Assembly (NCBI RefSeq): GCF_001298265.1
Contig: NZ_LGSZ01000045.1
Span: 1-64,000 of the forward strand
Reading direction: 5' to 3'
Length of the DNA stretch: 64,000 nt
Origin: Allobosea vaviloviae
GTDB lineage: Bacteria; Pseudomonadota; Alphaproteobacteria; Rhizobiales; Beijerinckiaceae
In this document: piece after piece, positions 1 to 8,053 of the stretch
How positions within the stretch are numbered: the stretch's first letter is position 1
Layout: each line of letters starts with the position of its first letter
Made by a program: the position numbers and the translations under genes
Notes under the pieces: generated by a model
Seen by the model: the letters and a program-made list of their open reading frames with translations, nothing else
The model's database searches: none
Told to the model about the DNA's origin: nothing

Positions 1-2
1 CT

Positions 3-380
3 CCCGTCGAGGTTCAGGTCGTCATGATGACTTCGAATTATCACAATCGCTGCCATTACTGCATGGCAGGCCATTCGATGATCATGACGATGCTGAAGGC
101 GCCGCAGGACGTCATCGCCGCACTGCGCGAGGGCAAGCCCGTTGCCGATACAAAGCTCGAAGCATTGCGTGTTTTTACCCGCAAATTGCTGGAGGAGCAG
201 GGTCACGTGGGCGACGAGGCGCTGAACACATTCCTGGCAGCCGGCTATAGCAAGGCGCAGGTGCTTGACGTTCTCATCTGTCTTTCAACCAAGCTGCTTT
301 CGAACTTCACCAATGCCCTTGCCCAAACGGAAGTCGACGCGCCGATGAAGGCGATGGCCTGGACGCCTCCATCGGTCTGA
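3..380 (+). CDS. Carboxymuconolactone decarboxylase/AhpD-like protein, 5' end outside window
   Basis: The reading frame is open from the window edge to a TGA at 378-380, so the gene starts upstream. The visible 125 residues carry the CxxC-x3-H signature of AhpD-like alkylhydroperoxidases (CHYCMAGHS). In this all-helical family the two cysteines and the following histidine give thiol peroxidase or disulfide-reductase activity in the cytoplasm. The preceding hydrophobic helix (residues VEVQVVMMTS) aligns with the usual REVVQL-type segment. An internal ATG at 24 is probably not the real start, because it would cut that helix just before the active site. Substrate unknown; upstream neighbours are not visible. 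Confidence 0.8.
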   Translation, partial: PVEVQVVMMTSNYHNRCHYCMAGHSMIMTMLKAPQDVIAALREGKPVADTKLEALRVFTRKLLEEQGHVGDEALNTFLAAGYSKAQVLDVLICLSTKLLSNFTNALAQTEVDAPMKAMAWTPPSV

Positions 381-865
381 AACCCGCGCTTCGCGTGCAG
401 GATTTCTACACGCGCGCGAAGCGCACAGCTTCACTCGAGCCGCTTTCGTCCGAACTTTTGCCCTTCCGAGATTCCGTCCCAGACCTCATAGCGCTTGCGC
501 CGCGCGATGGGGCGGAGGAGGAATGAACGGAAACGGGTAGCGCGAGGCGGTCAGCGGCGGGGCCGCTCCGTCACGGTCCTGCGCGCGGGCAGGATGGACG
601 AAGGGGCCGCGGCCGCGACGGGGGCGCGGCGCTTCCGCTCGACGATCTTCTTGTCGGCGGCGCAGCCGGCAACAGCCCGAGCGGGAGGCGGTCGCTGGAC
701 CTCTGAAATCGACCCCAAGCGGCCGTTTCCTGATTAAATTCGCCGCTTGGCAGAACAGAGCATCGCGTCTGCGGCTTGGGGGGACAACGTCAGCGACTTA
801 TCCCCGTCGTGCTGGGCAGGGCCGATAGTGGCTTGCAACCGCCACCCTGATCCTCGCGAGGTGCC
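381..865. other. Intergenic stretch with no supported gene
   Basis: 485 bases separate the AhpD-like gene from the DUF2793 gene. Short open frames exist on both strands, but they are rich in Arg/Ala/Pro, lack a convincing ribosome binding site and resemble nothing I recognise. A minus-strand frame around 550-720 reads a short basic, alanine-rich tail but has no start codon before an upstream stop. A purine-rich GAGG just before 866 serves the next gene. Confidence 0.5.
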
Positions 866-2260
866 ATGACCGCAACGCCGCGGCTTTCGCTGCCCCTGCT
901 CGCCGCCGGGCAGGCGCAGAAGCATGTCACCCATAACGACGCCCTGACGCGGCTCGACGCGCTGATCCACCTCGTCGTCGACAGCCGCTCGGAGACGGCG
1001 CCGCCGGCCACGCCGACCGAGCTGTCCGCTTATATCGTGCCGACGGGCGGAAGCGGCGTCTTCGCGGGGCGCGCCGACCAGGTCGCGCTGTTCGAGGATG
1101 GCGGCTGGACCTTCCTGGCGCCCCGGCCGGGATGGCAGGCCTGGGTCTCCGACGAGGCCGAGCACAATCTCTGGACCGGAACGGAATGGCGCCGCGACAG
1201 CCCGCTCAGCAGCCTGGGCGCCAGTCTCTGGGGCGTCAACGGCACGGCCGATGTGACGACGCGCTTCGTCGTCCAGGCGCAGGCCAGCCTGTTCAACCAT
1301 GCCGGCGCCGGCCATCAGGTGAAGCTCAACAAGGCGGCTGCCGGCGACACGGCGAGCCTGCTGTTCCAGGATGGTTTTTCGGGGCGCGCCGAAATCGGGC
1401 TGGCCGGCGACGACGATTTGCACGTCAAGGTCAGCGCCGATGGCTCGGCCTGGGCCGAGGCGATGGTGGTGGACCGGACGACGGGCGGCGTCTCCCTGCC
1501 GGCGACGCGCTGGGCCTGCGCGCCCAATCTGCTGGTCAATGGCGACATGCAGATCAACCAGCGCGGCTTTGCCGGCGGCGTGCTGGTTGCGGGGATGTAT
1601 GGCTTCGATCGCTGGAAAGCCGGTCCGTCTGGGGCGACACTGTCGCTTTCGGCATATGATCTCACCTTGAGCGCAGGCGGGCTGATCCAGCCGGTCGAGC
1701 CGGCGCTGTGGGGCGTCGCCTCCTTCGCCGGTCTGACGCTGACACTGTCGGTCGAGGACCTCTCGGGCGACGATCTCGCGGTGTCGATCGGCAGCGTATC
1801 CGGGACGCTCACGGCCGGAAGCGGCCGGCGCAGCGTGACCCTGACGCCCACACCCGGCGACAGCGGCGTGCTGGCCGTCGCCATCGCGCCTGCATCCGAC
1901 CCGGTGACGCTGCGGCGGATCAAGCTCGAATTCGGCAGCGTCGCCAGCGGCTGGGTCGCGCGGCCGGCGACGCTGGAGGAGGCGCTGTGCGCCCGCTATC
2001 ACTGGCGGCACGAAGGCGCGCTCGCGCTCGACGCCTATCAGGACGTGGGCGGCGCAGTGCAGCAGACGCTGGTGCTGCCAAGTCGAATGCGGGCGGTGCC
2101 CTCCGTCGCCTTCGCCGTGTCGGGGACGGTCAATGTCGCGGGCGGCAGCGCGGCGATCACGCTGCTCTCCCGGCGTGAGGCGCGGGTCGGTGTCGCGGCC
2201 GCTGCGACCGGGCGCGTGCAGGCGGCTTTCGGGAGCGTGGCGTTCGACGCGGAACTGTGA
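866..2260 (+). CDS. DUF2793 domain protein (phage/GTA tail-like)
   Basis: A 464-residue protein. The N-terminal ~100 residues match the DUF2793 pattern: LPLLAAGQAQKHVTHNDAL, then a run ending in GWQAWVSDE. This domain occurs in prophage and gene-transfer-agent-associated tail or host-specificity proteins of Alphaproteobacteria. The rest is Gly/Ser/Thr-rich beta-type sequence containing a NLLVNGDMQINQRG motif, found near the start of C-terminal jelly-roll modules of tail fibre-like proteins. GAGG lies 5 bases before the ATG. No capsid, portal or terminase gene is nearby, so it stands alone. It may be a stray tail gene or an unlinked part of a gene transfer agent; role inferred from the domain only. 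Confidence 0.75.
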   Translation: MTATPRLSLPLLAAGQAQKHVTHNDALTRLDALIHLVVDSRSETAPPATPTELSAYIVPTGGSGVFAGRADQVALFEDGGWTFLAPRPGWQAWVSDEAEHNLWTGTEWRRDSPLSSLGASLWGVNGTADVTTRFVVQAQASLFNHAGAGHQVKLNKAAAGDTASLLFQDGFSGRAEIGLAGDDDLHVKVSADGSAWAEAMVVDRTTGGVSLPATRWACAPNLLVNGDMQINQRGFAGGVLVAGMYGFDRWKAGPSGATLSLSAYDLTLSAGGLIQPVEPALWGVASFAGLTLTLSVEDLSGDDLAVSIGSVSGTLTAGSGRRSVTLTPTPGDSGVLAVAIAPASDPVTLRRIKLEFGSVASGWVARPATLEEALCARYHWRHEGALALDAYQDVGGAVQQTLVLPSRMRAVPSVAFAVSGTVNVAGGSAAITLLSRREARVGVAAAATGRVQAAFGSVAFDAEL

Positions 2261-2280
2261 CGCGAGCGGGGCGCCCCGCT

Positions 2281-3027
2281 TCAATCCTGATAGATGCTCT
2301 TCACATGAGCGTTGATGGCGGCGATCTCGGGCAGGGCGCCGCCATTGCGCTCGCTAAGATGGCCCTCATGCCAGTACCAGTCGTCGAAGCCGACATTCAG
2401 CCGCTGGTAGCCTGCTTCGGCCAACAGAACGCGCATGGTCTCGCGGCGCGGCTCGACGAAATTATGCTCGATGGTGAAAAGCGCGATCTCATGCCGGGCG
2501 AGATCGATCGTCCTGAGGATGTCGAGTTCGGACCCTTCGGTGTCGAGGGAGACGTAGTCGTAGCCGGTGCCCGCCCTGCCGTCGGCTGCGTCCATCGCGT
2601 CGAAGGTGATGGTCTCGACGGTGATCAGGCCGTTCTCGCTGATCGCCTGTCGGCGATGCTGGGCATAGCCGTCGGCCTCGGCATATTCGGCCAGCGTCCC
2701 GATTTCCTGCGAGGCGACGAAGGACAGGAGTTGTCCGCCCTCGCGATGCACCGCCCGCTCCAGGCAGGTCGCGCTGCGGCTGGCCGCGAGCTTTGCAAAC
2801 AGGATCGGGTTCGGCTCCACCAGCACGCCGCTCCAGCCGTAATCGCGCTCAAGGAAAAAGGTGTTGCTGTGAAGCACGCCGTCGAAGGCTCCGATCTCGG
2901 CGAAGCGGCCGTCGCGCCGGCCCAGGCACATCGCCAGAACCCAGCGCTCCTGCTCGATCTGCGAATTGGTCGGCGTCTCGAAAGCCGCCTGCCAGGAGAG
3001 GCGGGTGGAGGACATCTGGGCTGACAC
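2281..3027 (-). CDS. FkbM family SAM-dependent methyltransferase
   Basis: About 248 residues. The N-terminal FAEIGAFDGVLHSNTF segment is the SAM-binding glycine-rich loop (motif I), LVEPNP is motif II, and DYVSLDTEGSELDIL is the FkbM hallmark acidic motif. FkbM enzymes O-methylate sugars, polyketides or glycolipids. The gene is convergent with the DUF2793 gene. The start could be the GTG at 3027 or the ATG at 3015; neither has a strong Shine-Dalgarno. The acceptor is unknown. No glycosyltransferase cluster is nearby, although a UDP-glucuronate epimerase lies 8 kb away. Confidence 0.82.
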   Translation of the reverse strand: MSAQMSSTRLSWQAAFETPTNSQIEQERWVLAMCLGRRDGRFAEIGAFDGVLHSNTFFLERDYGWSGVLVEPNPILFAKLAASRSATCLERAVHREGGQLLSFVASQEIGTLAEYAEADGYAQHRRQAISENGLITVETITFDAMDAADGRAGTGYDYVSLDTEGSELDILRTIDLARHEIALFTIEHNFVEPRRETMRVLLAEAGYQRLNVGFDDWYWHEGHLSERNGGALPEIAAINAHVKSIYQD

Positions 3028-3154
3028 GGTCTGTCGTCTCGAAGGGGCGGGATGGCAGCCTAGGGCAAGTCACCGCCACAGGTAACCCGTGTGTCATCTC
3101 CGATCGGCACGACTTCACCAGGGTAAACGCGCGCCTCCGCGGCAGGCACCGCCC

Positions 3155-4888
3155 CTAGTGAATTTCCGGCTCGGGAATCTTCGCCGTGCCTTCGAGGTAG
3201 TCGAAGTCGCAGCCCTTGTCGGCCTGGCGGATATGGGCCGCCGACATCTTGCCATAGCCGCGCGGATAGTCGCGGTCGGGTGGCGTCCAGGTCTTCAGCC
3301 GTGCCGCGATCTGCGCGTCCGACAGATTGACGGAGATCGTGCGCGCCTCGACATCGACGCTGATGATGTCGCCGGTCTGCACGGCGGCGAGCGGCCCGCG
3401 GATATAGGCTTCGGGGGCGACATGAAGCACGCAGGCGCCGTAGCTGGTGCCGGACATGCGGGCGTCCGAGATGCGCAGCATGTCGCGGACGCCCTGCTTC
3501 AGCAGCTTGCGGGGGATCGGCATCATGCCCCATTCCGGCATGCCCGGCCCGCCGACGGGGCCGCAGTTCTTCAGCACCATGATGTGGTCGGGCGTGACGT
3601 CGAGGCTCTCGTCGTTCACCGCCTTCATCATCGCATCATAGTCCTCGAAGACCAGCGCAGGACCGGAATGCCTGAGCAGGCGGGGCTCGGCGGCTGAGGG
3701 CTTGATGACGCAGCCATCGGGCGCGATGTTGCCCTTCAGCACGGCAAGCCCGTTGGCTGTCGTCACGGCATTGTCGAGGGGCCGGATGACATTGTCGTCA
3801 TAGACGGTGGCGAGCGCGATGGTCTCCGAGATCGGCTTGCCGGTGACGGTCATCGCGTCGGTGTGCAGCTTGCTCTCGAGCTGCTTCAGCAGGGCCGGGA
3901 GCCCGCCGGCATAGAAGAAATCCTCCATCAGGAATTCGCCTGAAGGGCGCAGATTGGCGATCACTGGGACAGTGCGGGAGAAGGCGTCGAAATCATCGGG
4001 CGTCAGCGAAACGCCGGCGCGGCCGGCCATGGCGATCAGGTGGATGATGGCGTTGGTCGAGCCTGCCACCGCCATATGCACGGTGAGCGCATTCTCGAAG
4101 CTCTTGCGGGTGAGGATGCGGTCGGGCGTCAGGTCTTCCCAGACCATCTCGACGATGCGCTTGCCGGCGGCTGCCGCCATGCGCGGATGGGCGGCGTCGG
4201 CGGCAGGGATGGCGGAGGCGCCGGGCAGGGTCAGGCCCAGCACCTCGGCATGGCTCATCATCGTCGCTGCCGTGCCCATCACCATGCAGGTGCCATGCGA
4301 GCGGGCGATGCCGCTTTCCATGTCCTTCCACTGGTCGTCGGTGATGTTGCCGGCTTCCTTCTCGGCCCAGTATTTCCAGACATCGGCGCCCGAGCCGAGG
4401 ATCTTACCGGCCCAGTTGCCGCGCAGCATCGGCCCGGCCGGCACGAAAATGAAGGGCAGGCCGGCGCTGCAGGCGCCCATGATCAGGGCTGGCGTGGACT
4501 TGTCGCAGCCGCCGAGCAGCACCGCGCCGTCGAGCGGATGGGAGCGGATCGATTCCTCCGTCTCCATCGCCAGGAAGTTGCGATAGAGCATGGTGGTGGG
4601 CTTCTGATACTGCTCCGAGACCGACATCACGGGGATCTCGACTGGGAAACCGCCGGACGCCCAGACCGCGCGCTTCACGGCTTCCGCGCGGTCACGCAGA
4701 TGGGTGTGGCAGGGGTTGATCTCGGACCAGGTGTTGATGATGCCGATGACCGGCTTGCCCATGAACTCGTCATGCGCGAACCCCATTTGAAGCGCCCGCG
4801 AGCGATGCCCGAAGGAGCGCAGATCGCTGGCGCCGAACCAGCGCTTCGAGCGCAGGGTATCGGGCGTCTTGCGGGGATGGGACGACAT
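3155..4888 (-). CDS. araC: IlvD/Edd family dehydratase, probable L-arabonate (aldonate) dehydratase
   Basis: 577 residues, the usual size of sugar-acid dehydratases of the IlvD/Edd family. Three cysteines sit in family positions for the [2Fe-2S] cluster: C60 (NPCHTHL), C128 (LGGCDKSTPA) and C201 (SHGTCMVMGTAATM). GSTNAIIHLIAMAGRAG is the conserved substrate/Mg region. Such enzymes convert aldonates such as L-arabonate to 2-keto-3-deoxy acids. The next gene upstream on the same strand is a DHDPS-family enzyme and then a GntR regulator, the order expected for an arabonate-type pathway. Sequence style is closer to aldonate dehydratases than to biosynthetic IlvD. The exact aldonate (L-arabonate, D-fuconate or D-xylonate) is inferred, and the symbol is tentative. 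A palindromic repeat separates it from the next gene. Confidence 0.82.
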   Translation of the reverse strand: MSSHPRKTPDTLRSKRWFGASDLRSFGHRSRALQMGFAHDEFMGKPVIGIINTWSEINPCHTHLRDRAEAVKRAVWASGGFPVEIPVMSVSEQYQKPTTMLYRNFLAMETEESIRSHPLDGAVLLGGCDKSTPALIMGACSAGLPFIFVPAGPMLRGNWAGKILGSGADVWKYWAEKEAGNITDDQWKDMESGIARSHGTCMVMGTAATMMSHAEVLGLTLPGASAIPAADAAHPRMAAAAGKRIVEMVWEDLTPDRILTRKSFENALTVHMAVAGSTNAIIHLIAMAGRAGVSLTPDDFDAFSRTVPVIANLRPSGEFLMEDFFYAGGLPALLKQLESKLHTDAMTVTGKPISETIALATVYDDNVIRPLDNAVTTANGLAVLKGNIAPDGCVIKPSAAEPRLLRHSGPALVFEDYDAMMKAVNDESLDVTPDHIMVLKNCGPVGGPGMPEWGMMPIPRKLLKQGVRDMLRISDARMSGTSYGACVLHVAPEAYIRGPLAAVQTGDIISVDVEARTISVNLSDAQIAARLKTWTPPDRDYPRGYGKMSAAHIRQADKGCDFDYLEGTAKIPEPEIH

Positions 4889-4928
4889 CGGCGTTTCCTC
4901 GGGTGGTTTCTTGTGTGTGCGATACGTC

Positions 4929-5057
4929 TGTCATTCCGGGGCGGCCCGTAGGGCCGAACCCGGAACCCACGACCGGGTGGAACGACTTCCGTTCTATGGA
5001 GGGCTCACCCCGGCCGTGGGTTCCGGGTTCATCGCTGCGCGATGGCCGGGAATGACA
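4929..5057. repeat. Palindromic intergenic repeat, family A, full copy
   Basis: Begins TGTCATTCCGGGGC and ends GGCCGGGAATGACA. The inner arms GAACCCGGAACCCACGA and CGTGGGTTCCGGGTTC are complementary, so the whole can fold into a long hairpin. Other copies of this family lie at 18685-18815 and as a half copy at 29237-29276. It sits between the dehydratase and the DHDPS-family gene, where it could affect mRNA stability. Confidence 0.85.
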
Positions 5058-5064
5058 GCGGGTG

Positions 5065-5997
5065 TTACTCCGCCGCCGCGCGCTGGGCGCCCCAGCCGGA
5101 GACGATCTGGCGCAGTTCCGCCTTCTCGGCCGCGTTCAGCTCCGGCAGTCCGGGCAGGCGGACGGGGCCGACATTGGTGCCGAGCAGGCCGAGCGCTTCC
5201 TTGACCACGGTGACGTTGGCGCCGTTGCCGTATTTCGTTCGAAGCGTCTCGAAGCCGGCGATGGCGTCGACCTCGATGCGGGCGGCGGCGTAGTCGCCCT
5301 TCTCCAGCGCGCGCCAGACGGCCAGCGAGCGTTCCGGCGCGACATTGATGAGGCCGGAGGTGAATCCACGGGCGCCGAGCGCATAGAAGGGCGCGGCCCA
5401 GCCTTCGGCGAGGCCGCAGATCCAGTTCGCGGACGTGCCTTGCGTGGCACGCACGCATTCGGCCAGCAGCATCATGTTGTTGGAGGCGAATTTCACCCCG
5501 GCGACATTCTGATGCGTCGCGACGCGGACCAGATCCTTCACGCCGATCGCGTCGGAGCGGATATAGGCGACCAGCGGGATCGTCAGCGCCTCGGCGATGG
5601 CGATGATGTAATCGGCCTGGGACTGCGGCGCGGCGAAGGGGTCGAGCGGGTGGTGGACCATCACCGCGTCGCATCCGGCTTTGGCGGCGAGCTTGCCGGT
5701 CGATACGGCTTCTCGCAGAGACCTTCCGATGCCGGCGGTGACCAGCGCCTTGCCGGCGGCGGCTTGTGCCGCGACCGCATGGCTGCGAACGACCTCGTCC
5801 GTCGTCATCGGATAGAACTCGCCGGTGTTGCCGGCCGAAACGATGTTGTGGATGCCAGCCTGCGCGATGCGGGCGACGATCTTAGCCGTCACCGCCCAGT
5901 CGGCCTCGCCATCGGCGTTCCAGGCCGTGACATGCACGCCGGAGATGCCGCGCAATGCGCTGCGAACCTTGCCTTGGTTGCCTTGGTCACTCGTCAT
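5065..5997 (-). CDS. DHDPS/NAL family enzyme, probable 2-keto-3-deoxy sugar-acid dehydratase or aldolase
   Basis: 310 residues from the ATG at 5997. This is a class I (beta/alpha)8 barrel of the dihydrodipicolinate synthase family. The substrate-carboxylate loop reads GNTGE (56-60), the active-site tyrosine is Y145 (LVAYIRSD) and the Schiff-base lysine is K169 (AGVKFASNN). GNTGE replaces the GTTGE of true DapA, and the neighbour is an aldonate dehydratase. A role on 2-keto-3-deoxy-arabonate, by dehydration to alpha-ketoglutarate semialdehyde or by aldol cleavage, is therefore more likely than lysine synthesis. An in-frame ATG further upstream would overlap the GntR gene by over 100 bases, so 5997, giving an 11-bp overlap, is preferred. 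Substrate is inferred from context. Confidence 0.82.
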   Translation of the reverse strand: MTSDQGNQGKVRSALRGISGVHVTAWNADGEADWAVTAKIVARIAQAGIHNIVSAGNTGEFYPMTTDEVVRSHAVAAQAAAGKALVTAGIGRSLREAVSTGKLAAKAGCDAVMVHHPLDPFAAPQSQADYIIAIAEALTIPLVAYIRSDAIGVKDLVRVATHQNVAGVKFASNNMMLLAECVRATQGTSANWICGLAEGWAAPFYALGARGFTSGLINVAPERSLAVWRALEKGDYAAARIEVDAIAGFETLRTKYGNGANVTVVKEALGLLGTNVGPVRLPGLPELNAAEKAELRQIVSGWGAQRAAAE

Positions 5998-6787
5998 AGT
6001 CCAACCCTTCCGCATCGGCGCCGAACACTTGTCGCACATGGGCTTTTGCCGAGCGGACGATGTGGGCGCGCATCCGTTGTTCCGCGAGCGCGGGCTCATG
6101 GGCTTTCAGCGCCTCGAAGACCGCGCGATGTTCCTCGAACCCCTGGCCCCGCTCGGACGGTTCGGACAACAGCGCGATGCGCTGGGCATGATCATACATG
6201 CGCTGCCCGTCGAGCCTTCGCTCCAGATAGGTGCAGCCCGAAATCCGGTGGATTGCGCCGTGATAGGCCTCGTTCAGCGTGACGAGATCTTCCAGCGCGC
6301 TGTGCTGCGTCGCATGCGCCATCTCCTCGATCAGCCGTCCGATTTCGGCGATGTCGGTGTCGGTAACCCGGTTGGCGGCGATATGGGTCATGACGCTTTC
6401 GAGCGCGGCGCGTCCCAGCGCCATCTCCAGCGCCTGCCGCGCCGAGAACTCGACGAAGACGCCGCGCCGCGCCTCGGTGCGAACCAACCCCTCGCTTTCG
6501 AGCCGTCGCATGGCGTCCTTGACCGGCGTCGTGCTGACGCCGAGCATTTCCGCCAAATGGCGCTCGTTCAGGCGCTCGCCATCGCGGAACCGGCCGGCGA
6601 CGATCGCCCGGCGTAGACGTTCATGCACATGCTCGCGCAAGGAGCGCAGCAGATGCGGGGCGACAGGTTCGATGGCGAGCGGCTCGGGCATCATGGTTCC
6701 GGTTGTGGCGCCAGGCATCGGCCGCGAATCCGCTGTCGGGCCGCGCGACGCTGACGCCATCACCGCACCAGACACCACAAAGGGCAA
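5987..6787 (-). CDS. GntR family transcriptional regulator (FadR/FCD subfamily)
   Basis: Winged-helix DNA-binding domain (LRRAIVAGRFRDGERLNERHLAEMLGVSTTPVKDAMRRLESEGLV, described here in parts: recognition helix STTPVKDAMRRL) followed by an all-helical FCD effector domain. The FCD metal-ligand pattern is visible as a D-x3-H type element (NEAYHGAIH) and later histidines (EEHRAVFEAL). FCD regulators bind carboxylates, so the likely effector is the sugar acid or its keto-deoxy product. It precedes the DHDPS-family gene with an 11-bp overlap and diverges from the Bug solute-binding gene. The first ~31 residues look non-conserved, so the real start may be the ATG near 6694. The palindromes at 6800-6823 are its probable operator. 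Confidence 0.85.
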   Translation of the reverse strand: MPFVVSGAVMASASRGPTADSRPMPGATTGTMMPEPLAIEPVAPHLLRSLREHVHERLRRAIVAGRFRDGERLNERHLAEMLGVSTTPVKDAMRRLESEGLVRTEARRGVFVEFSARQALEMALGRAALESVMTHIAANRVTDTDIAEIGRLIEEMAHATQHSALEDLVTLNEAYHGAIHRISGCTYLERRLDGQRMYDHAQRIALLSEPSERGQGFEEHRAVFEALKAHEPALAEQRMRAHIVRSAKAHVRQVFGADAEGLDYDE

Positions 6788-6799
6788 GCTGCGACAAGT

Positions 6800-6823
6800 C
6801 TGAAATTTCAGATTTCAAATCTG
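6800..6823. promoter_or_regulatory. Overlapping palindromes, probable GntR operator
   Basis: Two perfect inverted repeats overlap by three bases: CTGAAATTTCAG at 6800-6811 and CAGATTTCAAATCTG at 6809-6823. They lie in the only AT-rich patch of the divergent region between the GntR gene and the Bug gene. That position suits auto-control and control of the transport gene by one regulator. The binding protein is inferred from adjacency. Confidence 0.7.
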
Positions 6824-6916
6824 GAATCCTGTGCTATGCCGTCAGCCAAGGGTCTGCGAACGGACCGCGCCGGCAGCAAAGCGCCGGCTTCAGGGAAACG
6901 AAACGGAGGGAACACC

Positions 6917-7897
6917 ATGACGATGACGCGCAGGGCGATGATCGCCGCCGCACTGACCGCGGCCACATCCTTGAGTTCAGCCGCGCAGGCCCAGGCGCCC
7001 TATCCTGGCAGCCAGGTGGTGACGATCGTGGTGCCCTTTGCCGCGGGCGGGACGACCGACCTACTCGGGCGGGTGCTCGCCGACAGGCTCGGCGCCCGGC
7101 TCGGCGGCAAATTCATTGTCGAGAACCGGGCCGGTGCCGGCGGCAACACTGGGGTGGCGGCGGTCGCGCGGGCTGCGCCAGATGGCTACACCCTGACCAT
7201 GGGCACGGTCTCGACCCATGCGATCAACCCGGCCGTCTATGCCAAGATGCCCTTCGACCACATCAAGGATTTCGCGCCGATCTCGCAGGTGGCGAGCGTG
7301 CCCAACATCCTGATGGTCAATATCGATCTGCCGGTGAAGACGGTGCCGGAGCTGATCGACCTTCTCAAGAAGAACCCGAACAAGTATTCCTTCGGCTCTT
7401 CGGGCGCCGGCACTTCGACCCATATGGCGGCCGAGCTCTTTAAGGTCTCGACCGGCACCGACATGGTGCATGTGCCCTATCGCTCCAGCGGGCAGGTGAC
7501 GCAGGACCTGCTGTCGGGCCAGATCCAGATCACCTTCGACAACATCACCATCGCCTGGCCGCATGTCGAGGCCGGCAAGATCCGGGCGCTGGCGACCGCG
7601 ACGCCCGAGCGGCTGGCGGTGGCGAAAGACCTGCCGGCGCTGGCGGAGTTCATCCCCGGTTATGCCGCCGCCTCCTGGCATGGCTTCTTCGCGCCGTCGG
7701 GCGTGCCCAAGGAGATCGTCGCCAAGCTCTCCACCGAGGTCCAGGCGATCATGCGCGAGCCCGCCGTCATCGACCAGATGAAGAAGCTCGGCGTCGATCC
7801 GGTGGGGTCCACCCAGGAGCAGTTCACCGCCCATATCGCCGCCGAGACCAAGCGCTGGGCGGATGTGGCGCAGAAGGCCAATGTTCGCATCGAGTGA
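6917..7897 (+). CDS. Bug family tripartite tricarboxylate transporter solute-binding protein (TctC-like)
   Basis: 326 residues from the ATG at 6917, which follows a good Shine-Dalgarno (GGAGGG). Residues 1-26 form a signal peptide with twin Arg near the start (TRRAMIAAAL) and an AQA cleavage site. The mature start PYPGSQVVTIVVPFAAGGTTD is the classical Bug beta-strand and ligand-carboxylate loop, and IVENRAGAGGNTG follows. Bug proteins capture carboxylates in the periplasm for TctAB-type carriers. No TctA or TctB gene is adjacent, so this is an orphan receptor that uses a distant carrier or acts as a sensor. It diverges from the sugar-acid regulator, suggesting a sugar acid ligand. Confidence 0.88.
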   Translation: MTMTRRAMIAAALTAATSLSSAAQAQAPYPGSQVVTIVVPFAAGGTTDLLGRVLADRLGARLGGKFIVENRAGAGGNTGVAAVARAAPDGYTLTMGTVSTHAINPAVYAKMPFDHIKDFAPISQVASVPNILMVNIDLPVKTVPELIDLLKKNPNKYSFGSSGAGTSTHMAAELFKVSTGTDMVHVPYRSSGQVTQDLLSGQIQITFDNITIAWPHVEAGKIRALATATPERLAVAKDLPALAEFIPGYAAASWHGFFAPSGVPKEIVAKLSTEVQAIMREPAVIDQMKKLGVDPVGSTQEQFTAHIAAETKRWADVAQKANVRIE

Positions 7898-8053
7898 TCG
7901 AAGGGCCGATCATGCCGCCAGCGCGGCCGCCTGACGCGGCGGTCTGCGCTTCCGGTGCTCACGGACTAATGTCCGCTCCGGTTCTCGACCGCCACGCCAT
8001 CCGTCTCACGCTGACGATATGCTCGACCCTTCGCTGGAGCCTTAGCCAAGATC

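Noticed and set aside
495..737. 80-residue plus-strand frame in the first intergenic region
   Set aside because: Starts MRRAMGRRRNERKR, has low-complexity basic sequence, no ribosome binding site and no similarity I can recognise.
734..2284. Long minus-strand open frame opposite the DUF2793 gene
   Set aside because: Arg/Gln/His-rich, no domain, and only open because of high GC3 of the real gene on the other strand. The same applies to many long frames, e.g. opposite 17.5-18.8 kb, 18.8-20.1 kb and 32.8-34.5 kb.
5065..6099. Start of the DHDPS-family gene at 6099
   Set aside because: The first 34 residues would be antisense-like leader overlapping the GntR gene by over 100 bases; family similarity begins after the ATG at 5997.
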